From: Mixophyes australis
Lineage: Eukaryota; Chordata; Amphibia; Anura; Limnodynastidae
DNA: 64,000 nucleotides
Direction: 5' to 3'
Assembly (NCBI GenBank): GCA_036250195.1
Contig: JAVHZZ010000002.1
Span: 365,202,124 to 365,266,123 of the forward strand
The notes under the pieces are model-generated. The model did not search any database. It was not told the DNA's origin and saw nothing but the letters and a program-made list of their open reading frames with translations. The position numbers and the translations under genes are program-made. Below, piece after piece: positions 1 through 11,860 of this stretch (position 1 is its first letter; every line of letters begins with the position of its first letter).

Positions 1-966
1 AAATAAAATCCCTTTTTCTAATATGGCAACTCTGCGAGCAATAAATTCACTTCTTCGTTGTTTCATCTTTATTTTAATTATTTGATTCACATAGAGCAGA
101 TTTTTATTTCTCATTGCTTCAGAGTAATCAAACCACTTTCATTTTCTGTCTGTGAAATGTCAACAAAAATTACATCAATTATTAATATTCTTGGAAAAAA
201 GTTATGCTAGGAAGGCCCAAACTTTATTAAATAGCACAGTCAGAAATAAACCACACTGTAATATCACCGAATGCATGATCCCGAATGCAATAACATTACC
301 ATGATCAATTCATCTTTTGTTCTCAGCCTGTAATGGTATCTTTGGTGCTAATAATTTAGAAACGTGATTGCTTTCATTATAGTGAGACTATTTTTCGTAG
401 ATGAAAATTGCAGGAATTTCTTCTCATTTTACTTTAGGCTATTTAAATTGTTATGCTCATATTTGGCAGAGTCTTTCCATCAAAAAAAATATTGACACAA
501 TCAAGTATTGATTTCAAAGATGGAATATAGTGACTTAAAGGACATTCGCCAAAGACAAAAGGGTAAACAGGCAATCTTTAAAGTAAACATATTTATCTTT
601 GTTTGTTTTGCTGTTTAGTTTTCTTACCAGACATATTTAAAAGGCTTGATATGAAAAATGAATGTTTGAAAATCCTTGATAAAGGGTAAAATATGTATTG
701 GAAAATTCACATTTAAACTTAAAATGCACCTACTGCCTACAGTATTTACAGTGAGGAGCAGAGAAACAAAGTGAGCCACTAGTGTATGTGAGAAAGCTCT
801 GGTAAGCTCCGCTGCCTAAGAGCCCCACTCAGGCAGTGGGGCGTAAAGATCGTGCTATCGCCAGCACAATGTGAGTGATGCCTGGCCCCTTGCACCTTTC
901 AGCATTGTAGAGCACAACTAATAATGTTCAAACGCTGCCAGAAGAGATGGGAGTATCTCGCCGGAC
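1..966. other. AT-rich non-coding DNA
   Basis: I see no gene, no recognisable transposon protein and no clear repeat here. Open frames are short and lack family motifs. The right end (about 780-960) is more GC-rich than the rest and leads into the MITE that follows. Confidence 0.6.
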
Positions 967-969
967 CAA

Positions 970-1428
970 GGGGTCTATGCATCAAGCATATTTGCCACAT
1001 AAAAGATGCGGAAACTACGCTTTTCTGCATCTTTTATGTATGCTTGCTATGCATTACATGTATAATGTTTAGGCAAATCTTGTGCAGCATCACAGTGCCC
1101 ATAGATTACTAAGGGGACTGCAATGTTCTGCAATGCATCAAGCTTTGATACGCTGTGCATTTCGCAGACAGGTAACGGCATTTCAGTAAGGCGTTACCTG
1201 TCATTTCTAATGGGATTCTGCTGAAGCCTCTCTGGCATTGCATAATCTGTTACAGTGTTAGCGCTAAGCTGGTAAATAGGAAAAAAAGTTTGCAGCACAG
1301 GGGTCATTTCGTCGGGGCTCCAAAGGTAGCCTCGGCATGGTGCATCTTAGCGGTTCATAAATAATCATCACTACGATGTGCAGCAATGCATATTTAGCTG
1401 TACCGCATCTTATTGATGCATAGACCCC
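970..1428. mobile_element. Harbinger-like MITE with 3-bp TSD
   Basis: The two ends are inverted copies: GGGGTCTATGCATCAA at the left and its reverse complement at the right. A CAA triplet flanks each end (967-969 and 1429-1431), giving a 3-bp target-site duplication. The 459-bp interior holds no transposase. Three-base duplications and TIRs starting with G runs are typical of PIF/Harbinger, but the family assignment is inferred from structure only. The 62-codon frame starting at 924 is a chance frame running into this element. Confidence 0.65.
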
Positions 1429-1431
1429 CAA

Positions 1432-2228
1432 ATCTCAGAGGGGTAGACAGTAGCTCTTCATAAACCAGACGGGACTTTGCACAGCACCTCTCTTCGCATA
1501 CCATACATCAATAAGAAGGTCGCAGCACACAACACACTAGAAGCCACAGAGTAAGTGGACGCTTTTGAATATACATTTTATACTCATAAAAGTGGCTATC
1601 AAGTGAAAGTATCTTGTGGAATGGCATTAGCTGTCCTGATATCGGGTACTGACTTCCTGATCTCTTGGCCTAAGTGACATGGATGCTGGTATCTGTCCAT
1701 AACTGTGTCCTCAACACATCTTAAGGACTCATAAAAGACACCTTATCCTTGCACTGACAGCCGATACATATATAATTCTCCACAGTACATTATAAAACAC
1801 TGAACCAGGAAACCTGTGAATCGCCAGCTTTGGTGGAGCTACATGTTTTAGCATACTTTGTAAGCCTGGCATGACATGCTGGGACATGTGGCTCCACTAC
1901 AGCTGTAGAACTGTACATTCTCAGCTCAGATATAACACTGCAGGAAAGTTTACTGTGAATACCAGATAACATATATGCATAGTAACCGCCTTCCTCTCCT
2001 GCTTCCACTTGTATATAGCACTTACATGGAAGATAGCATGGACTTTGTCACTCTGTGCTTCAAGCTATCACTGTTAACTTTGGAGGTTTAGATTTGTCTC
2101 TTCTGAAGATTCATTCTTGTTACTGATTGGCCCACTGGCATATACTGCTGTATGATTAGATTCCTATCTGATGCTATGTGCAGTGCTGCTTTTTGACATG
2201 TTTGTTGCTAGTTGCTGCTTATAATTTT
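1432..2228. other. Non-coding DNA
   Basis: No gene or repeat recognised. The 72-codon minus-strand frame at 1790-2008 has no family motif and looks like chance. Confidence 0.5.
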
Positions 2229-2236
2229 GTCTAATA

Positions 2237-2412
2237 TAGTGTTTCCCACACTCAGTCCTCAGGGACCCCTAACAATTCTTGTTGGAGCATAGGTCTATTC
2301 ATTGCTGACTGACACATTTTGAAAGATCCACAGGTGGTACTGATTATTTCACTTGTGACCAGGAAAACCTACACTGTTAAGAGTCCCTGTGGACTGGGTT
2401 TGGGAAACAATG
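2237..2412. mobile_element. hAT-type MITE (176 bp)
   Basis: The left end begins TAGTGTTTCCCACACTCAGT and continues TCCTCAGGGACCC. The right end is its inverted counterpart, AGTCCCTGTGGACTGGGTTT followed by GGGAAACAATG. The flanking octamers GTCTAATA (2229-2236) and GTTTAATA (2413-2420) differ at one base, which fits an aged 8-bp hAT duplication. There is no coding capacity. Confidence 0.75.
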
Positions 2413-2420
2413 GTTTAATA

Positions 2421-4275
2421 GGTACAGTGGCTATTCTAACTTGCTGCTGTGTCTGGCTGTCTGCTGATTGGCTGGTGAATAGGGTAGTGATCATGGCCAC
2501 TGTGCCGGACAACATTAGTTAGATTCTAGATGTCTCACACCGATTGCACATCCTAAGCTTAGTGTTACAGCATGACTCTCTCCCACTGGCACCCGAGACC
2601 TCCCGAGATCCGAAACAACCTCTCCTTTGCCTCAACCAGGATGCCAAAGACAAGAAAGTTTTTGGAAAGTGCTTGCAAGCAAGATGCAAAGCTGGCATAA
2701 CCGATCTGTTTGTATACACTGTAGGAGATTGTGACCATATTGCTGCACTTTGTGACTCAGTATAAACAATTATTTATATAATTAAAACATGTTTTACATT
2801 ATTGTAAGTGCTTTATTCAGCATGGAAAGGTTCACTAAAATGCAACAATTGGCCCATTGTAGTAAACTGTCCCACAAACCAAACCTCGGGAGATTATCTT
2901 ATCTCTGTAAATGAACCTAATATTGCATTCATTATAATCTCACTTTGCATTTTACTAAACATGTTTTTTCTTCATTAGAACACATAGATTAATGCATAGC
3001 CTCCTTATGAACCAAAAAAACTAGTTTATGCCAACACATTTCTAAAAGCATAATGGTTTTAAATCATTTTGCTATTAAAAATGTGGCAAATATGCACTTA
3101 CAAATGAAACAGCAAGCATAGCATCTAAACATAATTTTCCTTTCTAATGTGTTGATTGGTATAAATAAATAGCCTACATGACAACACTATATTTTCATAC
3201 CATCTCCCCGCCTTGTTGAGGCCGTGGTTAATTAAACCCAGGGATTCACTTTGACGAAGATGGATGAAGTTGTTTAAATGATATCGGTTGAGCAAATAGC
3301 TACTTATAGTACTTTCCCATGGAGAATTAGGCTAATAAGATGTTCATTTATGGCTTCATTAGTCAATCTTTCAGCTGGATGGAAATGGAGAATATGTAGT
3401 GCTGCCTGCAAAGAATATACATTATACCTTTCGTGACCTACAGATATTTTATAGGAATTGCCATATGATTTGTTGAATCTTAACAAAAGAATTACAATTG
3501 CATGACAATATAAGGCAGGAAGACATTTGTCTTCTTATAGTGAGAAAGATATATCCATGCAGTTACAAAAATGCAGTACAGGAACAATGGAAATGTATTT
3601 AAGCTAAAAAAAGACAACATTAACACTATCAACAAAAATTGCAGCACACATACACAATTGTAGTGTATGTTTTAAGAGGTGTCTTTAATCTTTTACATTT
3701 TACAATTCAGGTGTAAGTTGAAGCTGGCAGACTAATTTTGTTTGTTACATAATGTGATGCTTACAGGCTAGGTGGTGCTAATTTGCCACCTGTTAAGGTT
3801 CTGGAGGTAGGAATCATTCTCTACAGAATTAACAGGGTGTGTGTCCGCACAGCAGTCCAGTATAGAGTTCCAACAGGAGTTGTGTGTTCTGCAGGATGAA
3901 GGAAATAATGGAGGATCAGTCAACGACAGGCAAGGGGGTTTGTCCCACAGGACTGAAATCCTCAAAAGAGAGTCTCAGCAGAGAGCACAGTGGTCTGTTC
4001 ATATTATTGCTACCAATGAATATTGTCCAATGCGATTATTGTGGTTCCAATGCACAAAGAAATTTAAGAGCAAAAGATAGCAGGATAACAGCAAGCCATG
4101 ATCATGCATAAAAAGGTATACCAATATAAAGGAAAGTATATCGGAATACATTAATACATTACGCGCTAAGAATTTTCAAATCCCCCTGGGCCCAGGTCCA
4201 GCTTCATTCTTGATGTCTGCAGTCAAAGAGATCTAACACTGGCCCAGGGGCTTGCTTATATATGGTTTGAGTTAA
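2421..4275. other. AT-rich non-coding DNA
   Basis: Nothing supported. Several overlapping frames of 60-80 codons (2519-2765, 3304-3486, 3768-4111) run on both strands without motifs. I do not call any of them genes. Confidence 0.5.
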
Positions 4276-4366
4276 CTGGACTGACTTGACCCCTGGACCA
4301 ATAACAGTGATGAACAAAGATAAACTAAGGTCTTTCTTCATTGGTCCAGGGATCAAGCCAGTCCAG
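4276..4366. repeat. Imperfect hairpin, 27-bp arms
   Basis: The arm at 4276-4302 begins CTGGACTGACTTGACCCCTG. The arm at 4340-4366 begins ATTGGTCCAGGGATCAAGCC and is nearly its reverse complement. The 37-bp spacer has no special feature. Similar CCTGG/GGCCC words upstream (4183-4250) suggest this is the core of an old palindromic MITE with poorly kept ends. Confidence 0.6.
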
Positions 4367-4997
4367 TTCAATGCAGATCATAGGTCAGTTCAAAGGATTC
4401 CTCTTCATAGGTGGGGGCAGCTTACTCCAACAGCTGACACATGTTGTGCCTGATGGAACCGACCTTATCCAGTTTAAATCAACCTATAAACATGTGCATC
4501 CTATAGTACTCCAGAGTATCAATCTTATTTTATTCATAACTAGCGATCTCTAGGTGCGATCACTACTCTGTTGACAACAAATTTCTACTAGTGAAATGAG
4601 GAATGATATAAGACCAAACAGCATACATTTCTTAGGACTTGAACCATAAGTACCTGCAATGTAAATTTATCTTTGCATAAATAACCTTTAAGTTTTACTA
4701 ATAAACTGATGCGAGTTGGAACTTTATTAAATGTGTACTATTTACAAATGTAGGTGTAAATGTAAGTGTGTGTTGTTTTCCTGTGCGATTGCGTTATTAA
4801 CCATAGTGTACTAATCGCAATCGTACGGTAAAACAATATTAATCAATTTAGCCTACCTCATTTAGTTATTTGACTTCCACATCAGGAGAGAGCTCTGTGA
4901 GGCAATTATGTGTACAGCTCTGAAAGAAATTGAGATGGTCCTTTTGCAATGGCTAGTGACTTCTACATAATGTATGGCTTATTACTTGAATTGGATC
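4367..4997. other. Non-coding DNA
   Basis: No gene or repeat recognised. Confidence 0.5.
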
Positions 4998-5000
4998 TTG

Positions 5001-5333
5001 GGCCTGATTCATTAAGGATCTTAACTTAAGAAACTTCTTATTTAAGTCTCCTGGACAAAAGCATGTTACAATGCAAGGGGTGCAAATTAGTATTCTGTTT
5101 TGCACATAAGTTAAATACTGACTGTTTTTTCATGTAGCACACAAATATCAACTTTAAATTTCAGTGTACAAATAAGCTATCAAGTATTTGTGTGCTACAT
5201 GAAAAAACAGTCAGTATTTAACTTATGTGCAAAACAGAATACTAATTTGCACCCTTTGCATTGTAATATGGTTTTGTCCAGGAGACTGAAATAAGAAGTT
5301 TCTTAAGTTAAGATCCTTAATGAATTAGACCCC
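5001..5333. mobile_element. Long palindromic Harbinger-like MITE (333 bp)
   Basis: Nearly the whole element is a fold-back: the left half (GGCCTGATTCATTAAGGATC onward) pairs with the right half over roughly 140 bp per arm, with an AT-rich loop near 5150-5185. The triplet TTG flanks both ends (4998-5000 and 5334-5336). The arms are still over 90% complementary by eye, so the copy is fairly young. There is no coding capacity. Confidence 0.8.
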
Positions 5334-5339
5334 TTGTTT

Positions 5340-5625
5340 GTATTATTATTATTAGTATTTATTTATAGGGCGCCACTAGGTATCCGTAGCGCCGTACACG
5401 AACAGACAGAAAAATGGTACAGGGTGAGACAGCACGGAACAGTTAACAAAAAGCACAGTAACTCAGAAGCTCAAAGTACAGCTAGATGAAAGGTGAGAGC
5501 CTCCGGGGGTAGAGAGAGGGGTAGAAGAGCCTTACGGAAGAGACAAGGAGCCGGAGAGCAGAGTTAAGGTGGTGGAGAACAGGAGGAGAGGAGACCCTGC
5601 TCGAAGGAGCGTACAATCTAAGGGG
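5340..5625 (-). repeat. L2/Rex-like LINE or SINE tail
   Basis: On the minus strand the segment reads through TTAGATTGTACGCTCCTTCG, then AGCAGGGTC, a pyrimidine-rich stretch, and a terminal GGCGCTACGG...TGGCGCCCTATAAATAAAT block ending in AAT repeats (plus strand 5341-5353). This is the common 3'-tail architecture of L2-related LINEs and the SINEs that borrow their tails. No reverse-transcriptase coding sequence is left. Confidence 0.65.
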
Positions 5626-5685
5626 TTTGTAAGTTTTTAAGTAATGAAGAACTAGTTTGGCATTGGTTTTGTCTTCACTTTACCT

Positions 5686-5940
5686 CATGCTTGCAAACAT
5701 ATAAGACATGTCCCGCAGTGGATCCCCGGAGAAAAGTATAGGGGGGTATGGTGACGTCGTTGCATCACCATAGCCCTGAAATTTGTGGCATTGATTTTTG
5801 GGGCATGGCTTAATTGCAAAATTGTGTCAGTAAGCCCCACCTCCACAAGTTTCTGGGAGGTTACCCACTGTTCCGGGAGTCTGGGAGGACTCCTGAAATT
5901 CGGGAGCCTCCCAGAAATTTCTGGAGAATAGACAAGTATG
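5686..5940 (-). mobile_element. MITE with CATACTTG/CAAGTATG ends, copy 1
   Basis: The left end CATGCTTGCAAAC and the right end GACAAGTATG are imperfect inverted repeats. The interior has inverted GGGAGCCTCCC words and a GTGACGTCGTTGCATCACC stretch. A second, partial copy lies in the opposite orientation at 6650-6855. The superfamily is not determined, because I could not read a clean target-site duplication. Confidence 0.55.
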
Positions 5941-6649
5941 CTTCAAATATGATAAACTGCACTTTCCAACAGTTCATGTTTTTTAGGGGATGAGATGCAT
6001 TGTATTGGGTTGGTTAAGCCTGCGAGGTCCAGACATTGCTGCTTTAAATTACCATTCATCAGTAATACGATTACCACCCAATTGTATTTACCGCTTAATA
6101 TTATTAGTAAGCTGTGAATAATAATAATACTAATAATATTTGCATAGAACATAGTTATTTTAGAAGAGAACTGTTTGCTTTAAAAATATTTCTACTTTCT
6201 AAAATGACCGTTTAAAAACAAATGTCCCCTCTCCTGAGTTTGGGTAAGATACCCCTGTGATTTGTACTTCTACAAAGGAGCTAACCACAGTGGTGAACAA
6301 TGTTGGGCCCACCCCTGCAGCAGTATGAAGCAATTTGAATTAGCCTACATAAAGGGATTTGACAGTCACAGCACAGGGAATGTGGCACTCTCAGATTTTC
6401 TTTTTTTTGTTTTACATTGCCAAGTAAACTGCTCCAGACTGTTGAATAATAAGTTACTTTGCATTCATGTTAAAATCCTTAGAAAGTGGAAAAAAAGGTG
6501 TAGCTTTTGAAATCAGACTGTCAGTTTGAAGAATGAAGGCAGTGTAAACAGTTATGTAAAAAACCTGTGGCACCCAATAATTGACTTTCTTGTTCTACCT
6601 AGTAGATTGCTGGTCATTAATTTTGAGGATTAATAGCTTACTTTACTAC
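5941..6649. other. Non-coding DNA between two repeat copies
   Basis: No gene recognised. The 82-codon frame at 6262-6510 has no motif and ends in low-complexity sequence. Confidence 0.5.
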
Positions 6650-6855
6650 TCTCCCTGAGTTTCCGGGAGGCTCAAGAATTTTGGGACGAGTAGCCATTTG
6701 CCCAGATCCTGATGGATGGTGGGGCTTAATGATGTGATTCACGTCATCAGGCCCCCCCCTCAATGCGATGCTGTGAGTATCGGCATGGCATCACCATGCT
6801 CCCTCCTTCACTTGACGCCTCCCCGGAGGGGAGGTTATAAAGTCCACAAGTATGA
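6650..6855 (+). mobile_element. MITE with CAAGTATG end, copy 2 (partial)
   Basis: It shares the CTCC.TGAG/CCGGGAGGCTC block, a GTGGGGCTTA word, the GGCATCACCATG block and the terminal CACAAGTATG with the element at 5686-5940, in inverted orientation. The left terminal repeat is not clear, so this copy is probably truncated. Confidence 0.5.
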
Positions 6856-7565
6856 TTAAGAGGAAGCTCCCAAAACAACTTTTAGATGTAAACAGACATT
6901 CCTTCCTCTGGATCAACACAAGACTACGTAACTATGACAAACGTTTTGGAATCCAGATCTGTCCACTAATAGTTTTAGAAACACAGTGATTCTGTTAAAT
7001 GATAAAGTTGCCAAACTTTTATTTCTGAACTGACTATAACATTCCTTATATACTGGGTGTACTTATTAATATCCATAATAAAGACTCTTTTCAGTGAACC
7101 CAATAGCTGTTTAACTGCATGAGGTACACCTTCTTACTATTCACTTTTTTCCTTTTTTTATTAATCAATGCAATTGTAATAAATTCCCACAGATATTAAG
7201 TGTCATAATATCCATCTTACAGTAATAATGATAATGTTGATAGTGCAGTAATTGAAGATTAAAATATTTAAATTTAAAAAATCTTTAAATTAATTGAAAT
7301 ATACCATTTGTGCAGCACTTACATTTTAATTTAATTTAACATATAAAACACATATGAATGTGTTTTCATAAAAATATTCCTAAATATTTACAAAAGTTTA
7401 TACAGCAAATGCCATTATATAGCCCCATTCTACACCATATATACCGTGATGATCTTACAGTAGGTAGCTAAAGCGGTCTCCTAAAGGAGAAGGTGCAGGA
7501 TACAAATAAGCAATATGAAATAATTACAGAAGTAAATCCTAGGCCTAACAAAACAATTGACTCTT
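6856..7565. other. AT-rich non-coding DNA
   Basis: Nothing recognised. The stretch is strongly AT-rich around 7150-7400. Confidence 0.5.
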
Positions 7566-7572
7566 TATGTCA

Positions 7573-7891
7573 TCATCATTTATTTATATAGCGCCACTAA
7601 TTCTGCAGCGCAGAAGAGAACTCATTCACATTAGTCCTTACGCCAATGGAGCTTGAAGTCTAAATTCCCTAACATGCACACACACTGAGACTAGGGTCAA
7701 TTTGATAGCAGCCAATAAACCTACTAGTATGTTTTTGGACTGTGGGAGGAAACCGGATCACCAGGAGGAAACCCACGCAAACACAGGGAGAACATACAAA
7801 CTCCACACAGATAAGGCCATGGTCGGGAATTGAACTCATGACCCCAGTGCTGTAAGGCAGAAGTGCTAAATACAAAGCCATGGTGCTGCTC
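7573..7891 (-). mobile_element. tRNA-derived SINE, near full length
   Basis: On the minus strand it reads as a tRNA-like head (GCAGCACCATGGCTTTGTAT), a degraded box B (GGGGTCATGAGTTCAATTCC), a conserved middle (TCTGTGTGGAGTTTGTATGT), and a tail with GCGCTGCAGAATTAGTGGCG and ATATAAATAAATGATGATG. The heptamer TATGTCA flanks both sides (7566-7572 and 7892-7898), consistent with a short LINE-mediated duplication. It belongs to the same family as the copies at 35482 and 36485 and the fragment at 14915. The frames at 7669-7984 lie inside it and are not genes. Confidence 0.85.
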
Positions 7892-7898
7892 TATGTCA

Positions 7899-8304
7899 AG
7901 ATAAAATGTATTTGTGTCCAAAACGTACAAGTAAATGCGTACAGCAAAAGTGTCCCATTTATGTGATAATGTTGAGTTGCACATACCCTAAGATAAGTAC
8001 AACTCATCATAGTCTTCATGTACATAAGTTTAAAAAGCATACTTGATGACTGGTGTTTAAATGTATAACTAAAAAATAAAACAAAAGCTGCATGCCCCTG
8101 CCCAAAATAAGTGAGTTCTAATTTACGCAAAAATGGACCTATGTCCAACGCTACATGAGGCGCTTAAAGTTTCCTTCTCTTCTTAGACCACACAAAATAA
8201 TAATTTCAAGAAGCCAGGTGTCAGCCTGTCCACCCAATGTATCTATCTCTTCACTACAACTGAGTGGCTACAAAGCTAGAACTGGCCTCTATTCAGTCCA
8301 CAGA
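7899..8304. other. Non-coding DNA
   Basis: No gene or repeat recognised. Confidence 0.5.
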
Positions 8305-8309
8305 CCTAC

Positions 8310-9725
8310 TGTCACGGTCACTAAGGTTCTCGACCCACAATTCTGCCAGTAATTGTCAGTACCCTTGAGGCGTGGAGTCTAACGCAGCGGTTGGTCTTCT
8401 CCAGGGACCCCTGCAAGAGGGTTTGGGTTTTCACGGCACCACTGCGCAGGTCGCGGCCCTCAAGGGAGTGCGGCAGGGCAACAGAATACAGCAGAGAGAT
8501 AGAAGGATAGGACAATCAGGACAATGGCACGTGATGTGGTGCTCAGGAGAAGTGGATGAACTCTGGGAGCAGCAGAGCGGTGCAGGTGACAGGCAGGAGG
8601 TTGTCATCATCGACATAGAGATAAGGTCCGGCCAATAGGAGATGTAAACAGTACAGAGAGTGGCAGGTATTTACCACAGTGGTGGCAATAATGATCAGGC
8701 CAGAGGATGAGATAATAGGAGATGTAGATATATTCAACGGATGGCTGGGATTTACCACGGGAGGTGGCGATGATTATCCAGCCAGTCGATTAGATAATAG
8801 GAGATGTAGATATATTCAGCGGATGACTGGGATTTATCACAGAGGTGGCGATGATGCGCCGGCCAGTGGATGAGATAATAGGAGATGTAGATATATTCAG
8901 CGGATGGCTGGGTTTTATCACAGAGGTGGCGATGATTATCCAGCCAGTGAATGGGATAATGAGAGATGTAGTTATATTCAGCAGAATTCAGGGATTTACC
9001 ACAGACGTGGAAGAGAATTATCCGGCCAACAGGTGAGAGAGAGCAGGTACTGCAATGATAAACAAGAGCCAGAATTACCACGGACGTGGCTGAGAATTAT
9101 CCGGCCAACAGGTGATATGTTGCAGGTACTGTGTTGTCAGTGGGTGATAAGTTTACCACGGATGTGGCAGTGAGTTGTCCAGCCAGCAAGTGAGAGGTAG
9201 CAGGTACTGCGATGCTCAGGAGGAGGCAGGTTTACCACGGACGTGGCGGTGAGTTGTCCGGCCAACAGGTGAAAGCTAGCAGGAGCTGCGATGCTCAGCG
9301 GGAGGCAGGTTTATCACGGACGTGGCTGTAAGTTTATTCGGCCAGCAGGTGAGAGGTAGCAGGTGCTGCGATGAATCAGCGAGAGGCAGGTTTACCACGG
9401 ACGTTGCTGTAAGTTTATCCGGCCAGCAGGTGAGAGGTCTGGAGATGCAGGAAGCACTGAGAGGAACAGGAACCAAAGGAGAGTAGATCACGGCTACCAC
9501 AGCGAAGTGAGGATCAAGAACAAACAATTAGGAAGAGGTCACAAGTGCCTTAAATAGGGGAAAACTAACGGGTAACCAATACGAAGTGAGGAAAGGTTAT
9601 AAAGTTCTCTCCGGTCTACACATGCGCAGAAGTCCTCTCAAGATGGTAGACGGCTGCGGTGCCTCACGAGTGCCGGCAGAGAGGTGAGTGGCCTGGATCT
9701 AGGTCTAGTGACCTGGTGAGTGACA
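8310..9725 (+). mobile_element. Solo LTR A1 (1416 bp), expanded by a minisatellite
   Basis: It begins TGTCACGGTCACTAAGG and ends GTGACA, so it has TG...CA ends. The flanking pentamers CCTAC (8305-8309) and CCTAG (9726-9730) differ at one base, fitting a 5-bp duplication. The block GAGGCGTGGAGTCTAACGC...CCAGGGACCCCTGCAAG...GCGCAGGTCGCGG is shared with solo LTRs A2 (16895-17371) and A3 (38729-39324). The extra length comes from the tandem array at about 8635-9440. A TATA-like AAATAGGGG and a TTATAAAG lie near 9552-9603. No internal coding region is attached, so it is a recombined solo LTR. Confidence 0.8.
8635..9440 (+). repeat. Minisatellite of about 80-86 bp units inside solo LTR A1
   Basis: About ten imperfect units. 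The word GGAGATGTAGATATATTCA recurs at 8718, 8800 and 8881, a period of 81-82 bp. Later units share TTTACCACGGACGTGGC...GAG.TTATCCGGCCA.CAGGTGA. Each unit contains CCACGGACGTGG, a short near-palindrome. The array accounts for several apparent frames of 63-109 codons on both strands, which are repeat artefacts. Confidence 0.9.
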
Positions 9726-9730
9726 CCTAG

Positions 9731-10185
9731 TAAACCAGCATTAAAATATCATACCAAAATTCTCAGAACTTTAAAACACGTATGAGAGACATCTGGACAA
9801 ACATAGATAATATCAACCAGTTTTTCAGTACTTTTCTCCTAATGCATAATAAAAATACCAAAAGCTAAAATTTATCATGGTTTTTACTTTTTGGTATCAG
9901 ACCAGCATGAGATAATAAAACTGCACGTGTAAAATATTTTAGTATGATCAATAGTATTTTTTTTTAAAGTAGTTTAAAGCTAGTGATTAAATAGAATATT
10001 ACAGACTCATTAAATAATCCAGTGAGCTGTAGAGGTGCCCAGACGTATTCATTGAAAGTGCAGAAATATCAATCTGGATTTTGCTGCTAGAAGCATTAAC
10101 TGGGGAAACATTTTCAATGTTACAGTTGGATTAAACATTTTAAAGGTGGTAAACCTGTGTGTGTACTGCTAGAACTATTACAAAG
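9731..10185. other. Non-coding DNA
   Basis: No gene or repeat recognised before the CR1 tail. Confidence 0.5.
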
Positions 10186-10192
10186 TGGCCAT

Positions 10193-10960
10193 CCATAGAA
10201 ACATATAAACATAGAATTTGACGGCAGATAAGAACCATCTAGTCTGCCCGTTTTTAAACCTATGGTGACCTCAAACCCTATTTGATTTTTAGGACTTTGT
10301 AAGGATATCCTTATATCTATCTCAAGCATGTTTAAGTTGCTCACCTGTAGCAATTACCATCTCTGATGGGAGGCTATTCCACTTATTCATTACCACACCA
10401 GTGAAGTAATTTTTCCTTAAATTTCCTCTGAAGCCACTTCACTCCATTTCCAGTACATGTCCTCGTGTTCTAATACTTCTCTTTCTTTGAAGAATGTTAC
10501 TCTCCTCTACTTTGTAAAACCCAAGATATATTTGAAAATTTCTATCATGTCCCCCATTCCCCTCTTTTCTTCAAACTATACATATTAAGATCTTTTAGTC
10601 TTTCTGGGTACGTTTTGTGCTGTAGGCCATGCACCATTATAGTTGCCCTTATTTGTACAGTCTCTAATGTATTTATATCCTTCTGGAGTACGGCCTCCGG
10701 AACTGAACACAGTATTCTAGATGAGAACGTACCAATGACCTATACAGTGGCTTTATTAATTCTTTCTTTCTGCTACTGATTCCTCTCCCTATGCAACCAA
10801 GCATCTGACGCCTTTCTCATTGCTTTGCTACATTGCTTACCTGCCTTTAAGTCACCTGAAATAGTGACTCCTAGATCCCTTTGCTCCTCAGTAGTTTTAA
10901 TTGCAGTGGTGTTAATACTATATTTAGCCTTTGTGTTTTTGAGACCCATGTGGGAAGCTT
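10193..10960 (-). pseudogene. CR1-like LINE ORF2 C-terminus and 3' end
   Basis: Read on the minus strand, broken frames give [19 protein letters not shown], then LETVQIRATIMVHGL, then YPERLKDLNMYSLKKRGE. These match the thumb and C-terminal part of CR1 reverse transcriptase (usual pattern: LGVT.S.DL...Q......A........VQ.RAT.......Y..RL..L...SL..RR.RGDLI). The 3' end has TTCTATG words (plus strand 10192-10215), like the ATTCTATG repeats that end CR1 elements. Several stops and frameshifts are present. It may belong to the same insertion as 11860-12592, with the RT core deleted. Confidence 0.75.
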
Positions 10961-11860
10961 GTATTGCTATACAAAATAAATATACTATGTATTCACAAGT
11001 ATGATATTTTAAGGTCTCTCACTCTATTAAAGGAATAATTAAGAAAATGTCTATTGATTGATTGTTTGTGTTTTTATTGCAACATACTGTTGATAAGACT
11101 AGTCTAATCTAATATTGTCAAATGGCTTGTAACCTTGAATTTTATTTCTGAAAAATGCAATAGAGATTTAATTCAAAGATAAAGGCGTCTATTTATCATG
11201 AACAGCCCCATCATGGCGATAGGTAAAACAAAATGTAAATGTCACTTATTGCGGTGATAAAAAAATCCTTTATCGCCAAAATGTATCAATACAGCAGCTA
11301 ATCTGCAGCCACAATGATACTGGATACAATGGTAAGACTTAACTTACCATTTCACCAGGCCAGACTTTGCGTATGTTTGCAAGCGTGAGTCAGCTTCCAG
11401 ATTTGGAATTTTTATTTATTTTTTTAAATCGTTCAAATTTATTTTAAGAAAATATGTAAAAATCTGGTGCATATTATCACCATCAGGCTTATCACTGGCA
11501 ATAAATTTTTGATGTATAGGGTGAAACAAAACAAAAAACTTGCAAAAACTCCCATTTTCGCAGGTAATATGGTTTGTTATCCTTTAATAAATCTGCCCAT
11601 TAGTACATGCAAATTCAATGAAAAATCGCTGCACATGTGCTAATGGGGTTATGAGCTTGATGAATAGGACCCATAATGTATGCAAAAGTATTAAAATAAA
11701 AAGATTGTGCTTACCTGCCATCCTCAAGTTTGCCCACTTCACTTCCGATCGGCAGCCACCAGGACTCCATCAACATTAGCAGAAGAGGATGAAGAAGGTA
11801 ATAGGAGAAGAGAGGAGATGTTGGGAGTAGAAAGGGTAGATGGGAGGGGCACAGGAGAAA
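10961..11860. other. Non-coding DNA with a possible old MITE
   Basis: There is no coding sequence. A weak pair of inverted ends is seen at about 11184 (GGCGTCTATTTATCATG) and 11598 (TTTAATAAATCTGCCCAT); together they resemble the GGGC.GATTTATTAA type of MITE end, but no duplication could be read. Confidence 0.35.

Noticed and set aside
8679..9173. Several 63-109 codon frames as genes
   Set aside because: They fall inside the 80-86 bp array of solo LTR A1 and their peptides repeat with the array period.
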